A stretch of DNA of 64,000 nt from Streptomyces xanthophaeus (GTDB lineage: Bacteria > Actinomycetota > Actinomycetes > Streptomycetales > Streptomycetaceae): positions 310,001-374,000 of the forward strand of contig NZ_JOFT01000017.1 of NCBI RefSeq assembly GCF_000725805.1. The letters run 5' to 3'. The notes under the pieces are model-generated. The model did not search any database, was not told the DNA's origin, and saw only the letters and a program-made list of their open reading frames with translations. Positions within the stretch are counted from its first letter, which is position 1, and the number at the start of each line of letters is the position of its first letter. Positions 33,822-42,464 of this stretch are shown one piece after another. The position numbers were made by a program, and so were the translations under genes.

Positions 33822-36800
33822 CTAGCCGCTGACCCCCCGCGCCCAGCCCTCCGCCCAGCCTGCCTCGGCCAGCCCCACCACCGACGCGGCCAGCCCCCAC
33901 GCCGTCCGCCACGGCCTCACCCTGGCCGTCACCGGCCCGTACACCACCGGCTCCAGCTCCTCCCGTACGGCTGCCGCCTGCCGCCGCATCACGGCCAGTT
34001 CCGCCGTCCTCATCTCCATCAGCTCCAGCTCTGCCCGACGCACCACCTCTTCGGCTGCCGCGACGACCAACGCGCCCACGTACGAGACCACGTCGTCCAG
34101 CTCCGCCGACCAGCGTTCGAAGTCCGCCCGCTCCGCCGCCAGCTCGGCCCGCAGTGCGACGAGTTCGTCCTCGGTCACCGGCTCCGGCTGGGCATAGTCC
34201 ATCCAGGCAATGCGGGGGTCAGCGGGTGCGGGCTGCGGGTAGTCCATCCACGCCCGGCGCGGGTCGACGTCCACCGGCTGCTCCGGCTTCTCCGGCATGG
34301 TCGGCATGGTCGGCATGGTCGGCATCATTACGCCGCCGCAGACGACGTACCCTTCGGCCACCAGGTCGCGGGGCTCCAGGTGCTCCAGGTGACCCGGCTC
34401 GGCGCCGTCCATCTCCACCAGGGTCTTGCCGATGGTCGCGCTGACGACCCGCCCCGCGCGGCCCTCGAAGATGACGCGCTCACCGATCTCCCAATACCCG
34501 CGCCCTGTGCTGGGCAGGACGGCCGCCGGGGCTTCCACCGCGTCGGCAACCTCGACCGGCTCAGCGCCCTGGGTGACAACCCGGTGAACCATGCGGGTTC
34601 CAGCGTCACGGACGGCCCGCTTGTCTCCGACCTCACGGCACAGGTCGAGCAGCTCCTCAGCGATCGCGCAAGGCTCCTTCGCGACGCGCACCAGCTTGCC
34701 GGGCAAGGACACCTTGCCGTTCTCGGTCTGCCACTCGTCCAGCCGGGCCAGCGCGGTCCACTTCCCGTTGCGGTGGTTGATCTCGAAGCCGTAGCCCCAG
34801 CCGTCCGCGAAGAGCCACCAGGGCTGTGCCCAGCCCGGGTTCATGGGGCGGATGGTCTCCCCTTCGAGGACCGCCGGGGGCGTCGGCTCCGGCTTGCCGT
34901 GCAGGGTCTTGCCGTAGCCGGTGAGGTCGGTTCGCTCGCCGCTGTACTCCTTCACGAGCATGGCGTGTGCGGTGTGCCGCTCCTTGCGGGCCAGTCGTGA
35001 CCGGTGGCCGTCCTCCCGGACGCGGTAGGCCATACCCGTACGCACCTGCTTCTCAATCTTGGCCAGGGTGCGCGGAACCTTCGGCATGAACAGTCCACCG
35101 CAGATGACCGGCAGGGCCGTGACGGTCTCGACGCCGGGGACGTAGCCGCCCTCGCCCTCCCACACGTCCACCGCGTCGGCCTCGACGGGCTCGCCGGCGT
35201 GACCAGGACCCTGAACCTGAATTTTTTCGCCGTCGGCCGGAGACTTTTCTGCCGATTCCTCGTTCTGGTGCTGCGCGACGTGACCCAGCCACAGCAGCAC
35301 CGCACCGGCGTACGTCTTGCACCAGGAGTCGCCGCCCTCGTGCGAGATGATCCCGCCGATGGTGCCGGGGCACTGGCAGTTCACCCACCACTCGCCGTAG
35401 TGGCCCGCGCTGGACTTCCGGGCGGTGTTCTTCATGATGTTGGCGGAGTGCCCGTGAAGCTTCCGCGCGGTATCGAAGTCCACCCCGGCTGCCTCACATG
35501 CGGTGCGGGCCTGCTCCTCCTCCTGCTTGGGGTCGAGGTAGGGCCCCTCCTCGGCCACGTGCGCGGCCCACAGCTCCCGCGCCTCCTCCACCGTCTTCCG
35601 CCATGCGGTGGCCCTGCTGTGCCCCGGCTCGACCAGTTCCATCCAGTCCTCGCACACGCACGTCACCCGGAACTTCCCGGTTCGCTTCGACGCGATGGCC
35701 TGATGGATTCGGCCCCGGTGCCCGTCGGCCTCGACCTGCTCGGGCTTGGCGAAGACCTCGAACTCCTCGCGCGTGATGGGTATGAGGGTGGCAGCGCAAT
35801 GCATCTTGGAGGGGGTGTCGCCGTCGGCGCCGTGCCAGGTCACGTCAGCCACCCACCGGCCGCACGTGTAGACCTTGGCGACCGTGCCGAGGGTGTCCGC
35901 CTCCTCCCACTGGCTGATCACCAGGTCACCCGGGACGAAGTCGGGGCGGTTCTCCGGGCGCCCGTAGTTGTAGCGGTCACGGGACTGGTGCACCCGCTTG
36001 GACCACGGCACATCCCGCCAGGACACCGGCGCGGCCGCCACCTGCTCCTCGGCGGCCTCGCGCTCCAGGGCCAACCGCAGGGGCCGGGGCAGGCTCTGCG
36101 CACTCTCCCCCACCGGCTCCGGCTGCTCCTCGGTCGCGGGCTCCACCGGCTGCTCCTCAGCCACGCCGCGGGCTACCGCGTCGGCGAGGATGGCACGCTT
36201 CATGGCGGCCCGGCTCCGCTCCTCCTTGAGGATCTCCACCCCGGTGGCGATGTGCTTCACGAAGTACATTCCCGCGAGCATCTTCACGCCGTAGCCGTGG
36301 CCCGTCAGGTCTGCCCGCTCGTGGCCCTTCGCGCCGGTGAACACGATGTCCCCGACCTTGGGTGCCGTCATCTTCTTCGGTGCCAAGCTGCCGCGCCCCA
36401 TGGTGTTGCTCTCCCTCGTGCTGGTGCTCGTCTGCGCCGTCCTCGCGGCCGTCCCCTCCTGCTTCGCCCGGACCACTTCGGCCTCCGCGAGCAGGGCCGT
36501 CACGACGTCGGGGCGGGGGTTGTGCTCCCACGCGTCCAGGGCGGCCGTCACCATCTCGGCCACGAGGTCGCAGTAGCGCTCCTCCCACTCGAGCCGCGTC
36601 CCCATGGCCCCGTTCGTCTTGCCGCAGAGCTCGTAGGCCGTCTCCCACGGGTTTCCGATGTGTCCTTGTGCCTGCGCCAGCGGCCGGGCGAGGTGCAGCG
36701 CACACACGCCAACCGTGCCCATGACCGAGCCGTCCGCGGCGAGGATGTCCGCCACGAACCGCGCGGGCGCGTTCTTGTTCCAACACGCGCCGATGCACAG

Positions 36801-38372
36801 CCCCGACTCATCCCACGACCCGGGCCCGCACTCCATGGCCGTCTTGCCGTGCACGCCGTACTTCTCCCGCACCCCGTAGGTGCCCGTGATCACCCACCGC
36901 TCAAGGGGGATTTCCCGCAGCCCGGCCACGGTCAGCCGGTGGATAGCCCGCTTGCGGAACATGCCATCCACGGCACCGCTCGTACCGGCCTCCGCCAGCC
37001 ACCCCGTCGGACGGGCCTCCCAGCCCCACGGATTCCTCGTCGCGATGCCGACGCGCCCGTACCGCTCGAACCGCCAGACGTTCGGCTCCAGCTCGGTCTC
37101 CGTCAGCTCAGCCGACCACGCCACGCGCTCCGCGTTCATGTGCCCGTACTGCTTCACCACACCTGCCGCCCACGTGGCAGACGCCGAGTCGGCCCGGCAC
37201 CACGCCACAGCAGCCGCAAGGCTGTTGTCCTCGCCTGTCTCGGCCCACCAGAACGAGGAGTCGTGCAGCCCGCGCGCCACGTTCCACTCCCCCGGGGTCC
37301 GCTTGTAGGACGGCGACCACAGCCGGTAGGCGTGCCCGGCCTCAGTCGTGAACGACCAGTCGTAGCCGTCGCTCTCCTCCTGGTGGTGCTTGCCCTGGTA
37401 CGGCTCGATGCGCTCACCGGCCAGCACTTCCCCGGGGAACTGGAGCGCCCACGCGGCCAATTCCTCCATGCGTTCCATGTCGAACCTGGCATGCCGCAAG
37501 TGGTGGTTAGCGCGCATGTAGGCGTGGTCCTCGGACATGCCGGGCGACGTCTGGACCCATCCGCAGATGCAGGAGATCCGGTGTCCGTCCGCCAGTGCGG
37601 TGACCGACGTCGTGTGGATCGGCTCGGGCTCCGGGGCAGACTCCTCCACCAGCTCCGCGCGCTGCGCCTCGGCCTGCGGGATCATGCTCGTGAGGTAGGA
37701 CTCCGCCAGTACGGTCACTACCGGCTCGCCCACCGCATCCTCCGGCGCGTGCTTCGCGGCATAGTCCATCCCCCACGTCCAGCGGTGATCACCGGGGCCG
37801 GTATTGCCCGTGGACCATACGGTCATGGAGAACTTGGACTCGTTCGCGTCCCGCTGGATCGCAGACATGGCGTAGTCACCGGGGAGCGTGAATTCCGGGT
37901 CCGCCGGAATTTCCTGGGGCTCCTCTACGGGCTCCGCCTCTTCGATCACCTCGAACTCCACAATACCCTCGTGCTTGGCGAGGATCTCTTCCGGAGTAAG
38001 CGGCTTCTCCTGCTTGACCTCCGTCAGCGTGGACGTCCATTCAGGCTTCGGACGCTTGGCAGCGCGCTCGATCTTGTCCTGCACCTTGGCTTCCAGCGCT
38101 GCTCGCTTGGCGATGTAGTCGCGCATGACTATCTCGGCAGACGAGCGGGTGCCGGAGTCGGCGAAACCGACGGTTTTCATATCGGTGGCACCATTGCCGC
38201 TGTTCAGGTGTCGACGCACACGGAGAACGCGCTGCCCCTTGCGGGTGACATAGTCGGTGCCGAAGGTCATGCCACGCCACGACGCGCGGGCGATGGCCGC
38301 GCCCAGCAGCTCCGTCCACGAGAACGTGATCTCCTGGTTTTGGGTAGAGCTCTCCCCTTGAGCGTGAGCCAT
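33822..38372 (-). CDS. Giant 1516-aa protein of unknown function
   Basis: Starts MAHAQGESSTQNQEITFSWT at ATG 38372 (25 in-frame codons further upstream are less likely). It is rich in Trp, Cys and His. Several short modules recur: a C-x-C segment (HRISCICGW, VTCVCEDW, NCQCPG) and a D/E-RADLTG-GYG-K pattern (ERADLTGHGYGVKM; ERTDLTGYGKTLHG). VPGDLVISQWEEADTLGTVA and GERVIFEGRAGRVVSATIG look like small SH3/KOW-like barrels. It ends with an MPT tandem repeat, a WMDY-QP duplication and a coiled coil. No catalytic motif is recognised. The long plus-strand frame over it is a shadow. Confidence 0.7.
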   Translation of the reverse strand: MAHAQGESSTQNQEITFSWTELLGAAIARASWRGMTFGTDYVTRKGQRVLRVRRHLNSGNGATDMKTVGFADSGTRSSAEIVMRDYIAKRAALEAKVQDKIERAAKRPKPEWTSTLTEVKQEKPLTPEEILAKHEGIVEFEVIEEAEPVEEPQEIPADPEFTLPGDYAMSAIQRDANESKFSMTVWSTGNTGPGDHRWTWGMDYAAKHAPEDAVGEPVVTVLAESYLTSMIPQAEAQRAELVEESAPEPEPIHTTSVTALADGHRISCICGWVQTSPGMSEDHAYMRANHHLRHARFDMERMEELAAWALQFPGEVLAGERIEPYQGKHHQEESDGYDWSFTTEAGHAYRLWSPSYKRTPGEWNVARGLHDSSFWWAETGEDNSLAAAVAWCRADSASATWAAGVVKQYGHMNAERVAWSAELTETELEPNVWRFERYGRVGIATRNPWGWEARPTGWLAEAGTSGAVDGMFRKRAIHRLTVAGLREIPLERWVITGTYGVREKYGVHGKTAMECGPGSWDESGLCIGACWNKNAPARFVADILAADGSVMGTVGVCALHLARPLAQAQGHIGNPWETAYELCGKTNGAMGTRLEWEERYCDLVAEMVTAALDAWEHNPRPDVVTALLAEAEVVRAKQEGTAARTAQTSTSTRESNTMGRGSLAPKKMTAPKVGDIVFTGAKGHERADLTGHGYGVKMLAGMYFVKHIATGVEILKEERSRAAMKRAILADAVARGVAEEQPVEPATEEQPEPVGESAQSLPRPLRLALEREAAEEQVAAAPVSWRDVPWSKRVHQSRDRYNYGRPENRPDFVPGDLVISQWEEADTLGTVAKVYTCGRWVADVTWHGADGDTPSKMHCAATLIPITREEFEVFAKPEQVEADGHRGRIHQAIASKRTGKFRVTCVCEDWMELVEPGHSRATAWRKTVEEARELWAAHVAEEGPYLDPKQEEEQARTACEAAGVDFDTARKLHGHSANIMKNTARKSSAGHYGEWWVNCQCPGTIGGIISHEGGDSWCKTYAGAVLLWLGHVAQHQNEESAEKSPADGEKIQVQGPGHAGEPVEADAVDVWEGEGGYVPGVETVTALPVICGGLFMPKVPRTLAKIEKQVRTGMAYRVREDGHRSRLARKERHTAHAMLVKEYSGERTDLTGYGKTLHGKPEPTPPAVLEGETIRPMNPGWAQPWWLFADGWGYGFEINHRNGKWTALARLDEWQTENGKVSLPGKLVRVAKEPCAIAEELLDLCREVGDKRAVRDAGTRMVHRVVTQGAEPVEVADAVEAPAAVLPSTGRGYWEIGERVIFEGRAGRVVSATIGKTLVEMDGAEPGHLEHLEPRDLVAEGYVVCGGVMMPTMPTMPTMPEKPEQPVDVDPRRAWMDYPQPAPADPRIAWMDYAQPEPVTEDELVALRAELAAERADFERWSAELDDVVSYVGALVVAAAEEVVRRAELELMEMRTAELAVMRRQAAAVREELEPVVYGPVTARVRPWRTAWGLAASVVGLAEAGWAEGWARGVSG
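34294..34320. repeat. Three 9-bp tandem repeats in the giant gene
   Basis: GGCATGGTC repeated three times, encoding M-P-T units on the minus strand; in-frame and potentially variable in copy number. Confidence 0.8.
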
Positions 38373-38858
38373 CTTCGAAAAACCCCTATCGCGAGTTGCC
38401 GTATCCGGGCGGCCCGGTCCTACGCGGGCATGACCCAATTCTCGCAATTTCTCGACCCTAATGCCAGGGCGGGGGCACCCTTAAGTCATTTTATTCAGGA
38501 TTTCCCTGCCTGGACCTGCGCACAGAAATGCTGAATTCAAAAAGAGGCAGTGCCAATTCCGCAGGCAGTATCAGCCGAGGCAGTGACACCGCCGCGGCGC
38601 TGCTGGTAGTGTCGGAACCGATCGCGAGTCGTATCCGGGATCACCAAGAGCGCCGGGTCCTAACCCCTCCTTCGGGAGGCGGCCGGCGCTCTTTCTCATG
38701 CCCGGGGCTGGCTGCCTCCGCCGCTATCCGGGCGGGGCGTCACCGTGCCGCCCTCGCCGGCCTAGCCGATGACGAGAAAGTTGTCGACCGGGGCCCAGGT
38801 GAAGGCGGTTACGCGGAGCCGGAAGAGTCGGCCCTGACGCAGCCTTAGAGTCACCGCC
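38373..38858. other. Intergenic region between divergent genes
   Basis: About 490 bp. AT-richer sequence at 38440-38560 probably carries the promoter of the giant gene. The hairpin at 38646-38693 precedes the ART-like gene. No further gene is seen. Confidence 0.4.
38646..38693 (+). terminator. Terminator-like hairpin
   Basis: AAGAGCGCCGG (38646-38656) pairs with CCGGCGCTCTT (38683-38693), with an inner CCTCC/GGAGG stem and TTTCT after it. Confidence 0.55.
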
Positions 38859-39275
38859 ATGGCGATAACCCTGTACCACTTCACCAAGCCCGAGCACTGG
38901 CCCGCGATCGAGGCCTCCAGCTCCCTGGAACCCCGCTGGGGCGCCGCGGGAGGGGATGTACCGAAGACCGTGCACCTCAGCGACTCGCAGGATCGCGAAC
39001 TCCTTCCGTGGGCGTTCCGGGCGGACTACCCCATCCGCTTCCAGGTGCAGATCCCGGAGGCGGACGCGCACGAGTGGCACCCCTGGGGAACGAAGCACGT
39101 TCCGATCAACGCCCACCAGTCACTCGGCATCCCTGTACGACGCCCTGACGGATGGCACCTGTCCCAGTGGAACCAGGGCAGTGCCCACTGGCGTGTGGTC
39201 GAGCGCCTCATTCCGCGGTTGGAGTGGATCGAGGTCGTTGACCTGGAGCACAACACCGTCTTGTGGAAGGCCTGA
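38859..39275 (+). CDS. ADP-ribosyltransferase-like hypothetical protein
   Basis: A 138-aa protein starting MAITLYHFTKPEHWPAIEAS. The opening L-Y-H-F-T, then WPAIEAS and VHLSDSQD, resembles the first strands of ART-fold toxins and tRNA 2'-phosphotransferase relatives. Later segments (KHVPINAHQSLGIPVRRPDG, WNQGSAHWRV) could hold further active-site residues. No antitoxin gene is adjacent. The assignment rests on motif order only. Confidence 0.45.
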   Translation: MAITLYHFTKPEHWPAIEASSSLEPRWGAAGGDVPKTVHLSDSQDRELLPWAFRADYPIRFQVQIPEADAHEWHPWGTKHVPINAHQSLGIPVRRPDGWHLSQWNQGSAHWRVVERLIPRLEWIEVVDLEHNTVLWKA

Positions 39276-39362
39276 ACGTTTCTTGAGTGGCCAGCCGCGG
39301 AGACGAGGGGCTGCTGACCGGTCGGCGCACCCATCCGACAAGGCGGACTCCCTGCCGCACCA

Positions 39363-39424
39363 CCGGTGAGTTCCGGACGAGCTGTTCTCGGAAGCCCTCG
39401 GACGGCCTCACCGGAACTCACCGG
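39363..39424. repeat. CCGGAACTCA direct and inverted repeats
   Basis: CCGGTGAGTTCCGG (39363-39376) is the inverse of CCGGAACTCACCGG (39411-39424); CCGGAACTCA also repeats in tandem at 10-bp spacing (39411-39430). Confidence 0.65.
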
Positions 39425-39538
39425 AACTCACCTGTTCCGGCTGGCTGATATGACCCCAAGCGACGTGAGGCTGCACTGGAGACATGCCAGACTCCCGCCA
39501 TGACCGCATCAAACCGGCCAACTTACGCTCCGACTACC

Positions 39539-39574
39539 TAGAGGTTCTTAGAGGCCTTTAGAGCCTGTTAGAGG
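39539..39574. repeat. Four TAGAGG repeats at exact 10-bp spacing
   Basis: Copies start at 39539, 39549, 39559 (TAGAGC) and 39569. One helical turn spacing is typical of iterons or of cooperative protein binding sites. Confidence 0.7.
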
Positions 39575-39755
39575 CCACTCCCCTAAAACAGCTGGTGGAC
39601 ACCGTTCGCCCCCTGGTGGCCACGAGGAGACACGGTTCCTGGCGGGATTCGCCGCGGATAGTCGCCAGCCTCGTCCGCCGCTCCCAACCTCCAGTCAGTC
39701 CCGGGTTTCGGGAAATGCAGACCCTCAACACACATGCACCGAAGGAGACTTCGCC

Positions 39756-39902
39756 ATGTCCAAAAGCACCTCATCAACCGAGAAATCCGGCCTCCTTCGC
39801 CAGCTCCTGCGCGACGCCGCTCCCTACGCACTGCGCGGAGCCGCGTTCAAGCTCGGCGCCGCAGCAGTGACGCTGCTGATCCTCTGGATACAGGCGATGT
39901 AG
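39756..39902 (+). CDS. Small single-pass membrane protein
   Basis: A 48-aa product: MSKSTSSTEKSGLLRQLLRD, a short amphipathic stretch, then a membrane helix (LGAAAVTLLILWIQAM). ATG 39756 has GAAGGAG at good spacing. It resembles small spread-type proteins of Streptomyces elements in size and topology; function unknown. The phased TAGAGG array is about 180 bp upstream. Confidence 0.6.
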   Translation: MSKSTSSTEKSGLLRQLLRDAAPYALRGAAFKLGAAAVTLLILWIQAM

Positions 39903-40377
39903 CTGCGGACAGCCCTTGTGGAAGACGCCAGGTCCATGAACTGCGCCGGCTGGGCGACGCGATCGTCTACCCAGCTGGGCACGAGACGACCTGTCGGCCA
40001 ATCCAGCAGACCTTGGGCCGCGGGCTCTGCCGGGTGCGCTCCGGCAGGGTCTCCGCACCCATCGTGCCGGAATACCCGTCCTCGTGGCGTCCGAGCAGCT
40101 GCGGAGACCGTTCTCATGCTTCAGCGGCTCCCCGACGCGTACGCGGGGGAAGTCCCCTGCGGGTACTGACGGAAGCGCCAGATCTTCAGGACGTGATCCC
40201 TCCGGTCCCAGTAGTCATCCGGGACCAGCTTGGCAAGAAGCGCTGGCTCGGGCTCCTCTCGCAGCGCCCCGTGGGCCATGTGTGGGCCACAGGCAGGGGC
40301 TGCACTCCCGATCTGGACGTCAGCGCAGGTCAGCGCGATGTGGCGTCCTGAAGCACGGCGGTCCAGGTCTTAGCCGT
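39903..40377. other. Largely non-coding region with one short frame
   Basis: About 475 bp. Apart from the 52-aa minus-strand frame at 40121-40279, no coding pattern is convincing. Confidence 0.4.
40121..40279 (-). CDS. Short frame or gene remnant (uncertain)
   Basis: A 52-aa frame whose second half (KLVPDDYWDRRDHVLKIWRF) has a protein-like amino-acid pattern. There is no ribosome site before ATG 40279, and the frame is open for about 90 bases further upstream without a good start, suggesting a truncated remnant. Confidence 0.3.
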   Translation of the reverse strand: MAHGALREEPEPALLAKLVPDDYWDRRDHVLKIWRFRQYPQGTSPAYASGSR

Positions 40378-41406
40378 TCAGCCCGTCGGAGTCGACTTAA
40401 AGCCCGCGCAGGGATGGAGGCATCGGTGGCACGAGACGTCACGGCCGTTGGGATTCCCTCCCAAGGTGCGGGCTAGAAGGCCAGGATTGAGTTCGAGTTT
40501 TGAAATGCGGGCCAGCGGGTCTCTGGGCCTGCGCACCAAAGTCACTTCATGGATTCTAAATTCATCCATCACTGGGTGTGGGTAAACCCGTGCAATTTCA
40601 CCATCGCCATGCAAGCAATTAGGGCGCCCGCAGGCACTACATGTCCCATCGGGGCTACGCTCGACCCGAACTTCATAAGAAGTGTCGAGTAGGTGCGGGC
40701 ATAAGTCGATATCTTCTCTACACAGGGAGCATCGCCGCGCCGCTGTGAATCCGGCAGACATTCCCACCCTTTTATGCATCAGCGAGAGCCGACAGGTGTC
40801 CCAATAGCTACCTTCGCTATACTCGATGCGGCATCCGAAGATTCCGCAGACCAGCGCTGCCACCCCATGGGCATGCTGATGAGCCAGTTCGGACAGGTCT
40901 GTATCCTCCAGGAAATTGAATGCATCGACAGCCCGCACGAGGGACTCCCGCGCCGTTCTTTCCAAGGCCTGCCAAGGATCAACGTGCCCCTGTTCGCGCG
41001 CATTCAAATCGAGCCCTTCCGCCATCACTTCGTAATGTCGGACGTCAAATTTTTTGGCGCGCAGGGCGGGGAGTTCAATATTGAGCGGAGAGGCATTTGC
41101 CCGCCTGCTAATTTCACGGCGAAGCTGCTTTCGCGCAGGCGACCACACCTTGACGAGGAATTGCTTTTGAGATTCCATCGATCGTAAGCCATTGCGCTGA
41201 ATTGACTTGGTAGTGGCTTCCCACGAAGGAAGCTTCGAATGCCCCAACCCCCAGGTTTGCGTCACGCTACGGCAGCATTCCCCATACAGGCGCGCGGACT
41301 CCCGTAGCGCCTCCACGCCGTCCTGGCGTAGCATCGCCAAGCGTGCCGGACCTGATGCCGGAGGAAGGGGAACGCCGGTGCGAACTATGTAACCCGAAAA
41401 CCTCAT
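40378..41406 (-). CDS. Zinc-cluster protein of unknown function
   Basis: A 342-aa protein starting MRFSGYIVRTGVPLPPASGP. A helical N-terminal two-thirds contains DLSELAHQHAHGVAALVCGI; then Cys/His clusters follow: CSLCREDIDLCPH, CSACGRPNCLH and CHRCLHPC. This looks like several zinc-binding sites. The start overlaps the upstream stop as ATGA, forming a two-gene operon. DNA is AT-richer than the surrounding element. A degraded copy of part of this gene lies inverted at 42164-42220. Confidence 0.6.
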   Translation of the reverse strand: MRFSGYIVRTGVPLPPASGPARLAMLRQDGVEALRESARLYGECCRSVTQTWGLGHSKLPSWEATTKSIQRNGLRSMESQKQFLVKVWSPARKQLRREISRRANASPLNIELPALRAKKFDVRHYEVMAEGLDLNAREQGHVDPWQALERTARESLVRAVDAFNFLEDTDLSELAHQHAHGVAALVCGIFGCRIEYSEGSYWDTCRLSLMHKRVGMSAGFTAARRCSLCREDIDLCPHLLDTSYEVRVERSPDGTCSACGRPNCLHGDGEIARVYPHPVMDEFRIHEVTLVRRPRDPLARISKLELNPGLLARTLGGNPNGRDVSCHRCLHPCAGFKSTPTG

Positions 41407-41981
41407 TCGGGTGCGTCTTCCGAAGGGGCAGAGCTCGGGCTTCCAGAAGATAGTTCTGTCGGATGGCGGTCAGAAAGTGCGCCGCGCAGGAGATTTTCAA
41501 TGTCTGCCACAGGGCTGGTGATCTCCAGGCCGCGAATTACAGTCTCTTGATCACTCCTTACGATCTCCGCGATCCTGACTGTCACATACGCGGACTCGAC
41601 TTCCTCTCCAGGAGAAGCGGACCCGATCACGGAACGCGCACGTTGCCATGCTGTCCGAGCAATGCTCTTGATGACATCGCCAGTATAGTTCCCTGCCACT
41701 GCAAGCGCGATCACCGCCACCACCTCACCGGCGGCGCCGTATTCACTGAGGTACCGCCGGTCTTCCCTGACCGAGGCGAAATCAATATCCACGCCGTTGT
41801 GCCTCAGTGTTTTTACGAGGCCGGCCACATCGTCCCGATAGATTCCAACCCCATCGATCGTCTTGTCGGGCAACAGGAACAAGCGGCCGTCCATCGCTGC
41901 GGTCAAGACTTGCTTGGGAAGGTTCTCTTGAGGAACATCCCAACGCGTCACAAGTTCCTGCGAGGGGTTAGCATCCGTCAT
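41403..41981 (-). CDS. Hypothetical protein, first gene of a two-gene operon
   Basis: About 192 aa from ATG 41981 (MTDANPSQELVTRWDVPQEN), with GGAGG upstream; ATG 41999 overlaps that site. An alpha/beta N-terminal part (GRLFLLPDKTIDGVGIYRDD) is followed by a hydrophobic segment (GEVVAVIALAVAGNY) and an acidic Ser-rich tail. It is coupled to the zinc-cluster gene. No known domain. Confidence 0.55.
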   Translation of the reverse strand: MTDANPSQELVTRWDVPQENLPKQVLTAAMDGRLFLLPDKTIDGVGIYRDDVAGLVKTLRHNGVDIDFASVREDRRYLSEYGAAGEVVAVIALAVAGNYTGDVIKSIARTAWQRARSVIGSASPGEEVESAYVTVRIAEIVRSDQETVIRGLEITSPVADIENLLRGALSDRHPTELSSGSPSSAPSEDAPE

Positions 41982-42464
41982 CGCCGAACCCACCTCCATT
42001 TAAGCGGCCAGCAGTACCTTTGAAGACTAGCGCCAAGCGTGCGGTCGCAGTCAGTTTCGGGGCTTTTAGTCCTGTGAGCCCCGCCCGCGTGGGCAGCCCT
42101 CGGTCCAAGGCGACCGACAGTCGTCTCCCCCTGCATCTGCCGTTAGTACCTGAAGGCGTAAATCTGTCCGAACTGGCTCATCGTCATGCCCGCAGGGTGG
42201 CAGCGTTGGTGTGCGGCATCGACAGAACAGTGGCGCCGCCAGCTTCTCGCATCGTGGCCCATGCGTGGACACGAGCAGCCTCATCGCGTTCTGTGTCTTC
42301 GTCGCGGTGCTGCACCGGACTCGAAGCGGGCAGGGCGAGCCGTTGAGGTGCTGCGCGAGCTGCTGCGCTTCCTCAAGCCGTTCTCGCGCATCTAAGCGCA
42401 GTCACCCGCACCGGCCTGTTCGCGCGATTCGATGTGACGTTCGCGAGCGGGCCGGAGCAGGCAG
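41982..42464. other. Non-coding region with gene debris
   Basis: About 480 bp. It carries the inverted fragment at 42164-42220 and a following frame ending at 42395 (LRELLRFLKPFSRI) with protein-like sequence, consistent with remains of a lost gene. Confidence 0.45.
42164..42220 (+). pseudogene. Inverted fragment of the zinc-cluster gene
   Basis: Encodes LSELAHRHARRVAALVCGI, matching LSELAHQHAHGVAALVCGI of the minus-strand gene (40840-40896, opposite orientation), with high nucleotide identity over 57 bp. A remnant of a paralogous gene. Confidence 0.7.

Larger units (their letters stand above)
39276..39755. other. Non-coding region rich in 10-bp-phased repeats
   Basis: About 480 bp with no convincing gene. 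It contains the CCGGAACTCA repeats and the TAGAGG array described separately, followed by a ribosome site (GAAGGAG) for the small gene at 39756. Confidence 0.6.

Noticed and set aside
35004..38534. 1176-codon plus-strand frame
   Set aside because: It opposes the giant minus-strand gene, which has normal composition with many Trp and Cys; the plus frame is Leu/Arg/His-rich with no motif.
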